From the NCBI GenBank assembly GCA_032718565.1, contig JAVGVS010000001.1:5864495-5928494 (forward strand): 64,000 bases of DNA, given 5' to 3'. Below, piece by piece: positions 19,801-35,007 of the stretch. The translations under genes were made by a program, and so were the position numbers. The number at the start of each line of letters is the position of its first letter. The first letter of the stretch is position 1. Under the pieces are notes generated by a model that was not told where the DNA came from, searched no databases, and was given only the letters and a program-made list of their open reading frames with translations. This DNA is from Distichodus sexfasciatus (lineage: Eukaryota > Chordata > Actinopteri > Characiformes > Distichodontidae).

Positions 19801-22800
19801 CTGCTCTGTTGTTCCACTTTCAGTGACTCCATTATCTTTTTTTTGGTTGGTAATGGAATATAAGTAGAGAGACATGTACTTAAAGATCAAACTTAGGAGT
19901 CTTTCTTGCATATGAGGGTGTAATTGCAGTTAAGTAGCTTTAATCTTAGTGCAGATATTATGAAATGTAATGTAAATTTGATTCGAGATTTGAGCACAGC
20001 TTGTTCCCTGCATACATCACATCGGTGAACATTTGAGCTGAAAGTAGACCTATTACATACTTAATAATTAATTCCCAGTACATTTGTTAGTTGAATTCCT
20101 TATGTTCTTTTGAGAGAAGTGACAGTGGTACAGAATCAAATACTAACAAATGAGTTTTTACTTTTAATAAAAATGTTTTAATAAACTGTAGTCAAATATG
20201 ATCTGGTTATATTTTACACAAGTAGTAACATGCACAGTTTAATACACATTATTTAGCTTTGTTCGGTAGAACACTGTAACTTAGTCAGACTAATAGAGTA
20301 TTTAGATTTTTAACATAAGTGCTGGTGAGAAAATTCCACTTCACTCATTGAGTCAGTTTTTCTGGAAGTTTTTTGTTGATTGGGTAGCCAGAGGACACAC
20401 CTATTTCCCATAAAAAACAGCCACTATTCTTCCAGACAAAAGCTTGGATTTCACCAGGTATGTTTACCTGCTACTTCAGGTAGATGTACTGTACTGTACT
20501 GTAATTAGGATGTAGGCTTGAATGAGCATGTTGTTGAGTTATTAGATTTATGATACCCACTTTCATTGTTATAAGACCCAGGCCAAACCCTCATTTGAAA
20601 CAGACTATCTCCCACCAGTGTTTCTATTTCTTTAAATGACTTATTACTTACATTTGGTCTGAAAAGCTTAATCTAAAGAAAAAACACTCAACAGTTAAGA
20701 GTTAACATGAGTTGAACAATTTTGTATTTTTACTTTTACCTATTATGTCACGTTAACACAGACCTGTTGTTTTCATGCTCTTCACATGTGAGTCATGCAT
20801 TTTCCATAAAGCTGACACACTTCTCCCAAAGACCTTCCCCTTTAACGGCAATGCATCGATTTTGTATGGAAAATGTGTGCACGTTTTTTAAAGCTGTTAA
20901 GGGAACAGACCTCCAAATACCTCGGTGGGTGGAACAGTGGCAGTTACAGGGCTGTTACTGGGGCTCAAACTGCCATATGGGGGTAGCTGGCTTAGCTTTT
21001 GTTATATTTGCCGCTTCTCAATAGGCAGTCCAGATTACTTCTAAGAGGCTTTGATTAAAGATGGCTAATGAACCATGATCTTGTGTATTGTTCTTCATTT
21101 AGCCGTAACATTCATTTTTTGATGTTTTGTCTCCATACTGAGCACATTTAGCGCAACACTCAATTATCGTGTCATAGGGTTCAAATGTAATGTTTCTGCT
21201 TTAAACAAAAACTGTTAAAAATGTCTTACGTGGTAATAATTGGTTTTCTGTAATGGATATGTGTGAGAAGAAAGAATGCAACATTTAGCCTACTCATTTC
21301 AAAGAAAAACATTTTAAAGAAAAAACTGAAAAATACCTTCCTTACTCTGTATCATATTCAACAAAAAGTTGTAGTTGTCTTTCACACCATTTCCTGCTGT
21401 GAACAACTCACTACAGACCACACAGGCCGAGGTGAGCCTAGCCCCTGGATCAGTCCTCATAGTCTTGTTAGCCAGATGCAGTGAATTAATGGCTGTGGCT
21501 GCTTTTCTTGTAAAAACACTGACTGTTTTGTTCCTGCGGAGTGTGCAGATTCTTCTGGGAGTTTTTTTCTAGATGCTAAATATAGAAAAGAGAATATTGA
21601 ATTTAATGAAGAAAGTGCAGCAGGCAACATCAGCTTAAAATCCACCGAGAACAAAGGTGGGGTTCCTTTGACGCAGTTAAAATGAAATGTTTTAAGAAAT
21701 CAGTCAAAATAACTATTATTGTTCCAAAGTGATTTCTTCAGCCGAAAATTTACTGTTTATACTTTTAGTTACATGTACCCTGTCCCTCAGTCCCACCTGT
21801 GGAGAAAGAGTGGACTGACACAAATCAAATGGATAAATCATAGAAGATAATGAGTTAACAATACCCTTACCCTTAACAACCTTGGGATATGCAAAAACAG
21901 CTAAATCATTTGTATTGTTTATGTCCTGGTCATAATATTCATTGTTGGTTAGATGTCTGCCTTTTTAATTCTGCCTTGGGAAGATTTGCCCTTAGCTCTT
22001 TTTAAGAGACACTTAATAGAGTGCAGTATTGCGCAGTATTCTCAACACAGTATAAACTCAGAATTTTGATTCGTGACTTTACAAACTTTTGAATAGTATT
22101 GTAGCATGAATTTCCATATCTGATGAGTCATTCAAACCGCTTCATTAGCTTAATTAAATGTTATTTATTGACAGTGTAGTGGAAAGCACCAATTAAAGGA
22201 ATTATTTTAAAAAGCTTTAATATTGTATAATATTGTGTAACTTGAAGAAAACCAGCAAATATTTTGCCCAAACAGGGATACAAGAAAGTGCTTTTCACCT
22301 ATTGTACATGCAGTTCCTACCTAAGAACAAATCGTAAATAAGAAAAGAATGTCAGAATCTTGGTGACAACTGTGTAAGTCGGTTTTAAGAACAAATTTCT
22401 CCTTAAGAGCGGTCGGCCTTGTTAGTGATGGTTCAATAGAAATATGATCTTTCCCATTTTCATATAGAATACATTTACGATTGAATTATGACACTGTTGT
22501 GTTCTGTTATGTTTGCACATCCCTGTCATAATGCATCCTCTTTTTTTCTGAGATGACATCAGCAGCACGGTCACAGTGAGCATTCTTGCCATTTTTCTAT
22601 CCACTCTTCATTAAACCAAATGAACAATGCTCGTGCTCTGTGCCACAAGGTTGACACTAGCAGTAGATTCCATGCATCCAGCCTGTGGAACAGAGTCGTT
22701 CTTTATTCTCTCCAAGAGTGGAGCCTGGCACTGCCCCCAGACCCCCGGCTCCCGAGCCTCCCTCTCGAGGCCTGAGACGCTGTCCGTGCCGTTAGCCTAC

Positions 22801-25800
22801 AGCCGTGCTGTTCAGGGTTCTTGACTGAAAGGCGAATGGTAACATGACGGCGACATGACGGCCGAGTGCCAAAATGCTGGCTTGGCTAATTAGCTGTAGC
22901 GTTGAGGATTGTATACTGTAGATGCAGTGGAGGGAGGCCCAGCCGTTGCTTTGGGCTTTGAGGCTTTTGTAAAGTCTGGGCATGTGGTGTACTAAAATGC
23001 TGGTTGTGAAAAGCCAGAGCAGAGCTCCAAGGGGCGGGCGGGCGGGGCGGGCAGCAAGCCGTGTGGGAAACTGACTCTTGGCTTTAACTTTAGCTGAGGC
23101 TTGTAGTTACATTTTAACATACGGTTCGATTTTAAGTCGTTTTGGGACTTAAAATCTCTTACTTTTTGGAATATGGAAAATCTGAATGTAATCTGAGTTC
23201 ATGCCGTTCTACAGTGAAATATTTGGCTGATGGTTCCATTATCTCATCATCCATATATATCCATATACACACACATATATATATATATACATTTTGTTGT
23301 GGTGCACAGTGTGACAGTAATCACTCACTTTCACTTCACTTTCAGTTATGAATCAGTATCAAATTTATTAACAATAAACCACATCATCTGAGTAGTATTT
23401 TAGTAGGTGATGCTGTCAGTAGCATATCTTGCATCAGAGGTTTGTCTTTTCTGCTTATTGATATTTGAACCACTTCTTTTGATGACATGTGCCTCCTTTT
23501 GATATTAGCGGTTCACTCCAGATTCACTTCCATGTTGGACTTCAAGTCCACGCTGGAGACTTTGCTAAGAGATGTGAGAGACGTTGCCCTCATTGCTGAC
23601 TACTGGCCGAGACGACACACCACATTGACTCTGAGAGGAATTTACACAGCAAATGGCTGTAAACAGAAGTGAGCACTGTTGTGCTTTCATCTTTTCACTC
23701 TATTGTTCCTTGTACTGTGGTGGTGCGGTGAGTCCAATCGCCAGGTCGGGCGATTTGATCAAACTTTAAGCCATACGTATATCATTGCCATCAAAGAAAA
23801 GATCTCTCGAAAAGCATTGAGATGGCTTTGTCGCCCAGCACTTGAATTGAATTGATCTCCTTGTCAAAATTCATATTCTTTAATTGTGATTACAACTGTT
23901 CATTTTGAGTCTTTGGCTCGTCCCACTTTCAGCTTTTTTGCAGCAGTGTGCTGATTTTACATGACTATATGTGATAAGGCAATAATCAAACTGAGATTGT
24001 CCTCATAAAAGCATGGAGCACAGTTGACTTTCTACAGTAGCAGTCGAGCAACACAGAGCCGTTGATAACGTGAGTCATCTGACTTTAGTGCGCTCGGTTG
24101 TTTAGCACTGATTAACCCGGGCTGTTGTGCCATTGTGACTGCGTCTCTATCTCTTATTTTATGCTCTCATGGCTCTGGACTCTTATCAGCTTCGTCTGCG
24201 CAACTTGGTGGCGGTTGGTCATTGTATGGGACAGGTGGAGGATTATGTAATGGTACAACTTTTGCGACTGGCGAACAATCGCTGCTCAGAATGACCAAGA
24301 CTGCCACACAATAACTAAAAGGGTGGCTTCTGGGCACTGTGCCCCATTGTGGTGCAGTGCATTATGGGGCCTCTCTGGGTTCATTGTGCTGGCCAGGATG
24401 ACAGCTGTTAGAATCCGAGTGAGGATGTGACTAGACACTTTGAGAGTGTAGTAGTGCGTGGGGGTGTTAGCTGCTAGCAGATCCAGCTGTTGCTCGACAT
24501 TAAACCAAACAGAGACACTCGTCTGTGCTCTCCAAACAGCCATAAGAATTCTCAGAAAGACAGAAATGTGAAGCACAATAAGAGTGTGTTGAGAGACATC
24601 TTGACGCAATTTGAGCGCTTTTTTTAGATGCGGTAGGCTGTACTATCCATTTGTGGTGACTTTTGCATAGGATTTAACTGCTATTGTAAGTTCATGCAAA
24701 TGATTTGAATGAGGAACTATACATTTCTGGTGGTTGACCTTTCCTGAATTTGTGGGTTTTTTTAATGTTTTATCATGTGCTTTTAGAACTTGGCAATCAT
24801 TCTAAATGATCTATCTTCCTAATGTTTTCAGATCCTACTAGAGCTGAACCGATTATGCGAATAACTTGAATAATTCGATTACAAAAAATGGTCGAGGCAA
24901 ATTTTCTAGAATCGAAGCATTGTTTGTCATTTTACAGCATGCGCCGCTTGTGTTTCAGTGGTGCGATCAAGGCGAGAATAGATCTCTCTGTATGTGAAAG
25001 TATTTGTGAGATATTCCGTGCACAAAAACAGAAGTAAATGCGTAAAAACGCATAAATGTCATTCTACGCACAAGCGCCCGCGTAAGCGCCATTACTTGCT
25101 AAAACGCTCCGTTTCCCTCAAAACGTCCCCTTTATTACAGACAAAACGCATATTTTAGCTGATAAATAACCACAACAACCAGCGTTCCACTCACAATACA
25201 GCCATTTATTGAGATTTTCCCTTTGATTTTTTCATAGTTCGTTCCAGAACGCGTTGAACCCTTTATTGGGACACGGCTCCGAGGCGTGCACGGGGGATTG
25301 TGGGAAATGTAGTTCTCTTCCAGAAAGGCCAAAAGCAACTCATTTTATTGGCCAAATTGGTTCAAAATGACCCTTAAACATGCTTCTTCATTTTCAGTTG
25401 AATACAACAACATAAAGCGTATATGTCTAATTTCTACTCACACTACAATAAGCCTAATAACAAATGTATTGTCATTTTTGTAAAAAAAAAAAAAAAAAAG
25501 ATCCTACTGTTTTAAGATTTTAAATGTACCTAAAGTAAATTCACCTAAAAATGCTGCCCATCATTGTGTTTGAACTTTGGAATTTTGTACATAGTCATGC
25601 AGGACATAATAGTCAGTCCATGTCCTAGTCTGGGGTGCATTTCCTAAAAGCATAGTTGCTAGTGTATTGCTAACTAGGTTAGCAACACTATGTTAGTTGC
25701 TAATGCAATATAATGTATAGTAACATAATATATAGCTTGCTCCAGAAATGTGGTAATATGGGATGTTTAAGGTCCTACAGCATTCACTGCTCTTTCTGTA

Positions 25801-28800
25801 TTTTAAATTTAGTTTAAAGCGATTCATAAAAATATTTTGCACTCATGTAAAATCATGAAGTAGGTTAAAATTACTTTCCCACAAATCATTCTATTTAATG
25901 AATCTTTATCGTTACTATGTAGGTTATTGGGTTATCTATATGCAGATCAGCATATACACCAAACAAACAAACATTAATAAAACATTTAAGAACAGACAAA
26001 CAACAAATGATACAAAATATGCAATTTGAAATCAGTCAAGTCTAATGAGAATGTCAACGATGAATCAGAGATGTATTCTGAAGTCTTTTTTTTTGCTGAT
26101 ACTGCGAGCCAAATTGAAACAAAGATTTGATAGTTCTGGCCTGAATGGAAAGGCACCTCTCCCTAGATTTTTTATTATATTCTACCAGAATTTTTACATA
26201 TTAACCGGGGCAGAGTTGGGGCAGGCAGCAGGCTGATTTAGGATGGACGTTTACAGATTTCTGTGTGGTTTCAGAATCGTTAACACCCTCGTCAGACCAC
26301 TCACCTTTTTTTTTTCTGATATTCTGAATGTTTGTAGTCTGTAATGGATGTCCCGTAATAAAACATGGTGACATTTCTGAACATCCTGTAATGCAGCAGC
26401 TCATTCGCACGTTGTCCTCTGCTGGATTTTGAGCTGACTCTCTTGAGAGTTACTAGACCTGTTGTCAGTGTTAATCCCTGCAGTCTGTACTCAGCCATCT
26501 CCTTGCTAAAATAAGTGTGGCCCGTGGCTCTGAAGAGAGACAGCGGCCGAGCTCTCCGCCTGCTAATGGACTCCGCCTGTATTGTGTGGAGAGTGCCTTT
26601 GTGACTGTAATGTTTGTACTTAGGCTTCAGTGATGCTGAAACACTTTGACTTTTGGATGAGGCCCAGACTAACGGCTTGTCCCCAGCCCAGACTGAAGCA
26701 GGCATGGCTGCATGTCCCTGTGTCCCTGAGGAGACTTGTGTGCCCTTTAGAAGGCGTCTGGTTGAGAGGGAGTTTGCAGGCTGAGCTTCTGCCAAAAGAG
26801 ACATCTGTTATAAGAATGGGAGGGAGCTTCCGCTGTATGCTGAGCTGGAGTAGTTCATTTTTGTGCAATTCTTAGAATTAGAATTTTGGAATTATATGGG
26901 ATATATGTACTGTATATAATGCTGCCAGAGATGACTGTTCCACCAGAAATGGTGCCAGGTCATCTTTCCTCAATGTTCTCCTTAAGCACATTAATCATTG
27001 TGAAATATTATTCAGATTATTATTAATAATTCATGCCCAACTGAAATAAAGTTTTTTCTGTTTCTGCGGTTGGAACAAGCAAACAAACACCAAACCCACT
27101 CATACATCAACTTGTTTTCTAGAATCCTCCAAAAGCCCTAACTTTTTAAAGATTATAAAGCTGGCGTATGTTTGAGCGTGTCTGTTTTTTAAAAACAACA
27201 TTATTTTTATCTATTATGTTTAAATGTCTATTTTTAAAAGTTTATTGTATGCCATTTGATGATGCAATAAAACGTCCAGACTCACTCATACTAATCCCCT
27301 TATTTTGTTATAAAGTAGTCTGGCAGTAGGACTGGGTAATAGAACAAATGTATGAAAATTAGGGCTTTCGTGACTATGTTGGTATAATCGATGACGTTTA
27401 CTCTGGAAAAGTGCCAACAGTAATATTTTGAAAATTGTCTGTTTATATTGAGTTTAACATTGTGATTTCTGAAACATCTGAAGTAATTGTGGCAATTGCT
27501 CCTCCTGCATCCATATAAAATGCCGTGGGAACGAAGTCTGTCCCTTTTTGCTCAGCCCAAGTCAACTCCACAGTTAAAAAAAAATCATGACGCCTGCAGC
27601 ACAGTCCGACACGGCCTCTAAAGAGCTTCACTCAAATTATTAACAACCCAAGGCTTTGAAAGTGTGGGAGTGCTTCACATTATCGAAAGAAGATGTTTAG
27701 TTTACAGTGTAACATTTTGATGGCCTCAGCAGCAGCTGCACTACACACAAGGCCCTGAAGAGAAAACACTATTCGCATTTCTTTAATAAATTCTCATTAA
27801 TAAGAGAGCTTTTGAATATCTTTTGTCCTTGTAGCTGCTGAATACTGTAATTATTAAAGCCATGATATTGTCTACGTGCCTCCCTTTCCAGTAAATAAGT
27901 GTTTGAGAAATCTGGACTTAATCTACATTGAATGTGTCTATTCTTGCTCTTTGGGCTTGTCCAGATCATATCTTTTTTTCCTTTTTATTTTGGATGGAAG
28001 AGTGACAGACTGGCAGACCAATGAAAATCTGAAACACACAAAACTTAACACCACGCACATATCAGCGTACGTAACAAATAAGATTTCTTTGTGAAGTAAA
28101 TGCCATAGATACATAATAATTAACAGTTGAATTGATGCATGATCAGTATTATTAAAGGTATGATTTAAAGCAACATAATGCATAATAATATAGATAAAAA
28201 GTAAACATGGCACGATACCACTTTTTTGTCTGATACGATACTGATATTGTAAATCTGCCGATATGATACAAATCCGATACAGTCTCTGAGACTTTTTAAA
28301 ACAGAAAATAATGCTTTAAAAATGTCAGATTTTATGACTGAGATTATTCTGTTATGCTTAAGGAAATATTTAATACAGTTTTCCCGACTAAAACAATGTA
28401 ATAATTACGCACCCATATGTATATGCTAAATTATTTATTATTAAAGTAACACCTCAAAAATGATTGTTTAAACACTGTTCTGTAATTTTGTGACGGTTCC
28501 TAATCCTGCGGCACTAAAACCATCAGGAGGACAGAGATTGCGAAGGAGAGCTGGTGTTGTCAAGGTAATTAAACAGTATAATCGTCTGATTTGATTTTGT
28601 AATGTGTTGTGTAGCTTTTTCTGCTCATTGTCATATCAGTATGTATGAATTAGTGTGAATGTCGAACAATAATCCAGCTTTACCGCAGTACCACTTCCCA
28701 TGAATAACCAATTGAGCGTGCACACATTTATAGATCGACTCCACAGATCAGCCCAATGCCACCGATACCCGAACCAGCTATTTGAGTCGTTATCGAACCA

Positions 28801-31800
28801 ATATCGATCCATGTATCAGACCGGTGCCATCTTTAAAAAAAAGTAATTATTTAGTCAACTAAATGATTAAAAATAGTAAAAGGAATAGAAAGATAGTCCC
28901 AATCTAAACTGACAGTTAGATCCTCTAGCCGGCTGAATTTTGCAGATGTCTGTTAATTTCATTAATATTTATCTTACCTTTAAAAAATGTCATGTCATTT
29001 GCAGTTTTACCTCCACCTCACCCAAATAAATTCATAGAATATTTAAAAAATCATTATTCATTGTAACTAAGATAAAAGTTTGAAATAAATGTGATTCCGA
29101 TTTGATATGATTCATATCGCTCAGACCTACCTGTAAGGTACTACAGAAGCCACAGAAAACACTTCAACCTGTGAAGTGGCTGTGTGGTTTGCATTGTGGA
29201 CTGCGCAGGTTAACGTGGTCTCTTGTTCTGCACCATGTGCCAGTGGAGTTGTGGTTACGTGGGTAAGATTTCAGGTTGCTTAAATTAGCAAGTTTGAGTC
29301 ACTTTGAGTTTATTCACAATTTTTACTTTTTAACGCTTTTATAGTGTTATTGAAATATCTGGCCTAATCAAGGCAATTACTCACCGTGTGAGTCTGTCAT
29401 GGGCTGGAGCCTTTTCCAAACACAATTTACCAGCCTTGTCTCACTTATCACTGTGTGTTTGCTCTGCACAAATCAGTCCCAAATGTTTGTGGTTGTGTGT
29501 GTGTGTGAGAGACAGAGAGAGAAGTAAGTGTGTGTGTGTGTATTCTTGTGTGATTAACTGTTAAGTTAAGGCACTGCCACCCACGGACTGAGCTGTTTGT
29601 TTGTAATGAGGGAGATTTCTGGGATAAGCGCTATCGCTCTGAAGAGCCTTTAAGGTAAAAGTCTAATCAATCCCAAACACAGTTTTAGCCCAAGAGATAC
29701 CAACCGAGAGGGCAGGCAGGACAGGAGAAGAGGAAGCAAAAAGAAAATCAAGTGTCTAGTAATCACTTGAGAAAGGAACATTTTTAATGACTTTACTATT
29801 TTTTTATGTGTTGTAAATGTTGTGGTTAAAATTGTAAAATTCTTTTATTCATATGGATTAAATCACTCAATTTAGAATAAATTCTCAGAAAATGTGATTA
29901 TTACATGGGTGTTGGGGTGTTAAGGGCAGTGTATCTGTATAGAAAATAAAATGAATTAGCACTGCCGCCTCACAGCAAGAAGGTCCTGGGTTCGAGCTCT
30001 GGATGGGCCGTGGGGTCTTTCTGTGTGGAGTTTGCATGCTCTTCCCGTGTTCGCATGGATTTCCTCCCACAGTGTAAAAGCATGCACTGTAGGTTAATTG
30101 ATGACTCTAAATTGGGCCGTAAGGTGTGATTGTGTGAGTGTGTGTGCCCTGCGGTGTGTTGGAGCCTGCCCAGGGTTGCTCCCCGTCAGTTCCCGGGATA
30201 AGCTCTGGTCCAATTACGTTTTACAGCTGAATTCAAGACACCAAACACAAAAGATATGGCTGACTTTTGTGAGGAAAATAGTAGGTTTAATTCTCTGGTT
30301 GTCGCACCATGCCACCATTATATTTGTGTAATACTTTTCTATTAGTCATGGTGTAACATAGCGTACTGTGTTTGATTAAATTAGCATTAACTGGGCATTT
30401 GCCTTACTTGACATGCGCGTATCAATACTGAAATGATGCATTGTGCAGCTTTGAACACCGTCATTCTCACAAACGAACGCAGAAATGTACCAGATACGCA
30501 GTTGTACTTTAAGCTGCGCAACAACTTTCTGATATTTAACTAGTGTAATGACACACTGACTGCAGTGACACTTTAGAAGGGTGCGATGCCTTCAGGGCAC
30601 TGTATTTCCGTTTTGTCAGTCTATGGTGTATAATCTGTGTGTGGGCATGCCCAGAGTAGCTGTTAAAGTTCACTTATAGCATCCATTATGTCATAACGGG
30701 GTCTCTCCTATATAATTAGGACACTTGAATAGCCGGCTTTACTGACTTTCCTTTGCTTGCTGTGACAAAATATCAAAAGACAACTAAATGGTTTCTTAAC
30801 TTTCTTAATTTAGCCTTTTTTCCTAGTTGTATTTTATAAAATACAAATCTAAGATGTAAACCAGAGTTTCATTTCACTAAAAGTTGTACTTGTGAAACTA
30901 TGTATATGGTAAATAAACGTCCTAAAATCTCGAACCATTGTGAGGTTTGAGAACCAATGATTAAAACTGTGATGTATTGAAATTAGTGCTGTAGTATCAC
31001 AGAAATGTTTGGGAAAGAGAGCTGCAGGCAGTTAGAATTGGGAACATTGGACTAAGATCTTTAGTGGTGATCTTTAGGGAGGATTGTCTTGCCCAGGAAG
31101 GTGTTACATTTGCATTAGGTGAATGGTACTAGCAGAACGTGTAGATATTTGATATTTAATGCCGACCTCACTACTGTCCTGTCCAGCCCAGCCAGTGGCC
31201 CAGCGGGAGAGATGAGCAGAGAACACACTCCCCTGCACTCAGGCTGGGAGGAGGAGGCAAAATAGAACAAATCAGATTAACGTTACAGTGACTAAAAGGA
31301 TTAGACATCGGACTTACAGCCCTGGAACTTGTTTTTAGGTTTCGGTCACTCTTTTAATTTTTCCCCATGTTGGAGATTAAGGCCAGTATACCAGATCATG
31401 TCAGGCCTCACTTCCATAATGGGATTATGGGAAATGGACAGAGCGATAATCAGAAATCACGGAGGCTGAGAGCTAAAGCTAATTGCTTTGTAGACTTTGC
31501 GTAACCATTGTGTCATTCAGGTTGTGACCAACAAAAATGATCAATGTGTGCTATTTTGGAATGTTGTGTGTTGTGAGTTGGAAAGTGTGTTAGTGTATGT
31601 GTGTGTGTGTGCGTAGATTGGGGTCTCGGGGATTACACCGTTGATCCTAAAGCAGACGAGGGACACCTGTGCATCCAAGGAATTTACCAGATTACTGAAA
31701 TACACTGTGCTAATTAGGGGATGACTGACCGCCAGCCGCACGTGCAGAGGGTTGTGGGTAACTGGAGAAAGAATTTCCTGTCCTCTCACTTTGACCTTAC

Positions 31801-34800
31801 TTGACCAATGTTGAGTGGATTTTGAGCATTAGAATCATAAGACTATTCAAAACACTTTGCTAACAACATTTTAAAAATCGTCTTTAATAAATCATTAAAA
31901 TGAATTTCACTATATGAATTTGCTTAGAAAAATGACCATGATCCGAGAGCAGTTCTATTCTTCATTTTTGAAAAATTCATGAAATCGTTGGTTTCAAATA
32001 ACTACCCTCTCTGAGAATTCTTTATGCAATTTCTTGAGGCAGATGTGGAAATGTTTAAGGTTACGTAAGGAGCTGCTTTAAAATTCCAGGCGGACTTTAT
32101 TGCCAGCAGAAGAACAGTAGCAGGCTGCAGTCGGGTTAGTCCTTTTTTGGATGCCGTGCTCAAGAAGGTACTGTATTTAATTAGCTGATCCCTTGTCATC
32201 CCTCCTCTTTGCCTAGTGCTTATACCCCTTTTTCTTTCCCTGTCTGGGCTCAGGGGGACAAAGCTGTTCTTTAGGCCCCAGACAGACAGTGTCTGGCAGC
32301 TCCTCTCCCTCTCCACCAGACTTTGGAAAAACTGAGGAAATACAGTAATGTGAGAAAGCACGACCAAATGTCTGAGCCGGGAGAGGGTGGAAAGATGAAG
32401 GGAGGGTGAGGAGAAAACTGAGCTACCTACCCGTGCTCAGGAATCTGCTCATTTGTGTTTATGCTTAATTACTTTCCTTCTCATTCAACATCATGATGAA
32501 ATGTTTCATCTCACTTGAGGTGACAAATGATAATTAAATGTAACTGTATAGCCCTGGTGGTGGTGTAGTGGTCTGAGTGACTGAAACCCTGTTGCTGTTG
32601 ACCATAAGACTGGGGGTTTGAATCCCAATAGACGACCAAAGAAACCACTATATGGCCCATAAGCAAGACTGGCCCTGTAATTAGAAAATGTATATTGCTC
32701 TGGAATATAAAGGCTAGAGTTGAGGATTGTTTTGGAGTTGATAAGATTTAGCAAGTTTTAGCAAAAACGAGTAAAATATGGTGAGAAAAGCTACAGTAAT
32801 GCTAATAATCTAGAATGAGTCAGTGACGGTGCCATTATTTTTTAACCAGACTTGTACTGGCACATCATCTCCTATGCTGTGATGTTGAATGACCATACAG
32901 TCTTACTTTTTGCACTGTTCTCGTCCAATAGGAGACACAAGGATAATATAATGATGATTATTTCACTATTAAAGTATCTTTATTTTTGCTTGATTTTGAA
33001 TATCTCATAAATACGTTCACATACAGAGGGATCTATGAACGCCTTGAGCGCGCCACTGAAAATATTGTGCGTCATTAATAAGCATCTGTGTGAAACACAA
33101 GCGGCACATGCTGTAGCGATTTAAATGACTTAAACGAAGCTTCGATTCTAGAAAAATAGCCTCGACCATTTTTTGTAATCGAATTATTCGAATAATCGTT
33201 TCAGCTCTAGTGTCAACGTCAAGTTACTAACCTCACGCCTGCTTTAGTTCAGACTAACTAAAAGTAACTTTGAGTTTAAAACATTCATGGTCAAAAGCTG
33301 ACTTTATGTTAAGCTGTGTATATTTAAGTTTAGGAAAATGCAAATATCTTCCATCTGACAAATATGTTTGGTGGATTACTAAAGTCCCCTTGTTAAAGTC
33401 CATAAGGAATGTTAATAAGCGTTCTTAAAGACTATACAGCATGTGATGGTCAGTACTCATAATAAAGCAGGATGTTTGGGGCCCTGTCTTAATGCTTGCG
33501 AACGGGTGCTAAGACGCGAGTGGACCGTGGGATCCAGGATTTGCAGTTTACATTGTATAATTATGATCATCTCTGAACTGCACTGAGCTGATGCAACTTG
33601 AACTGCATCACTTTAGCAACTGAATCACATAAAAAACATAAACATTGCCAAGTGTTAACCTCACGTGAATATAATCGACATGGCTGCTGCTAAGAGACTA
33701 TCCATACAGCCAAACATGTTTAACACAACACTCCGCCAGTAGACTAATTTCTTCTGATTCCTACGCTGGCTCTGGTAAGAAAAAATGGTGAATCAGGAAG
33801 CGCTAGCAGTTCTACCTGGTGGGCAGAGCTTCTCAGTTTGGAAGGTGGAGTTATTCACATGTCCCCTACTGTGACGTAGAAGTAGGGGAGAAGCACGCGA
33901 TTTAAGCATGTGTTTCCTGACATTAGTAAATGAAAAACTTACACAACTGACCTTTTTTTAAAACTTACAGTGTGTGTAGAGGCAGTACAGACCCCAATGG
34001 ATGTCCAAAGAACAGAAAAAGTGATTTTCTTTTCATAATATGGGACATTTTATACAAAATGTGTCGTAAATCTCATCTTTTTAATCCTTCATGGGGCAGA
34101 TTTAAACTTCTTGGGCCAGTTTCCCAGTCGAGGATTAAGCCTATTTCTAAATCTCCACTAGTACTACAACATAGTCCAAGACTAGGCTTAATCCATGAGC
34201 AAGAAACCAGCCCCTTACGTTTGATCATACAGACTTGAAATTTGTGTCTTTTTCAGCTGTTTTATGAATGAGAAACATATATTTCATTAGTTATTTTCTA
34301 GATATATTTGTTGAATAATTTATTTTTAATGACAATTGCTAGACTCTTCTCTTAAAACAGCTCTCCCAAAACATACTTTCCAGCCCTCTCACAGTCTTTC
34401 CACATTATTTTGGGTTTTTAATGCACCACGTAATCTTAAATTGAGCTCCAATACACCCACAGACTCCGAGCTGGAATTGAGCTCTGTTGCCAGTGTGTAA
34501 AATAGGCTGGAAAAAACCCCTACGGAGCGCTGACGATCCCCTTTTTATTTATTTACCCTCACCAGGCTCCTCTGTACTTTCATCTGGGCTGTATTTAGTG
34601 CTATGTTTAGCGGGGATGATATAATTTGTAGGTGGTGAGAGTTTAGCTTGGCCGGAACTGAGGGCCAGTTAAAACACAGGTACACACTCTATGTTCAACT
34701 TCCTCTGCTGTTTGTATGTGAAAGATTTTTTAAAAATATGTATCACTTAGCAGTTGCTGGTTTTTGAGCGTTTCTTTTTTTATTTGTCCATTTTAATCCA

Positions 34801-34969
34801 AGTTCTTTAGTCATTGTGGTATGTTGGCGACGTGAAGCGCATGGGAAGGAGCGAAAGGAGAGGGTTGGATGATGGAGAAGGTCACAGTGACTAAGGTGTG
34901 GTTTTGCCTTGACGGACTCATTCTTTCCTATTCATTTTCTGCCCTTCTCTCTCTCTCGCTCTCGCTCTC

Positions 34970-35007
<38 letters not shown>

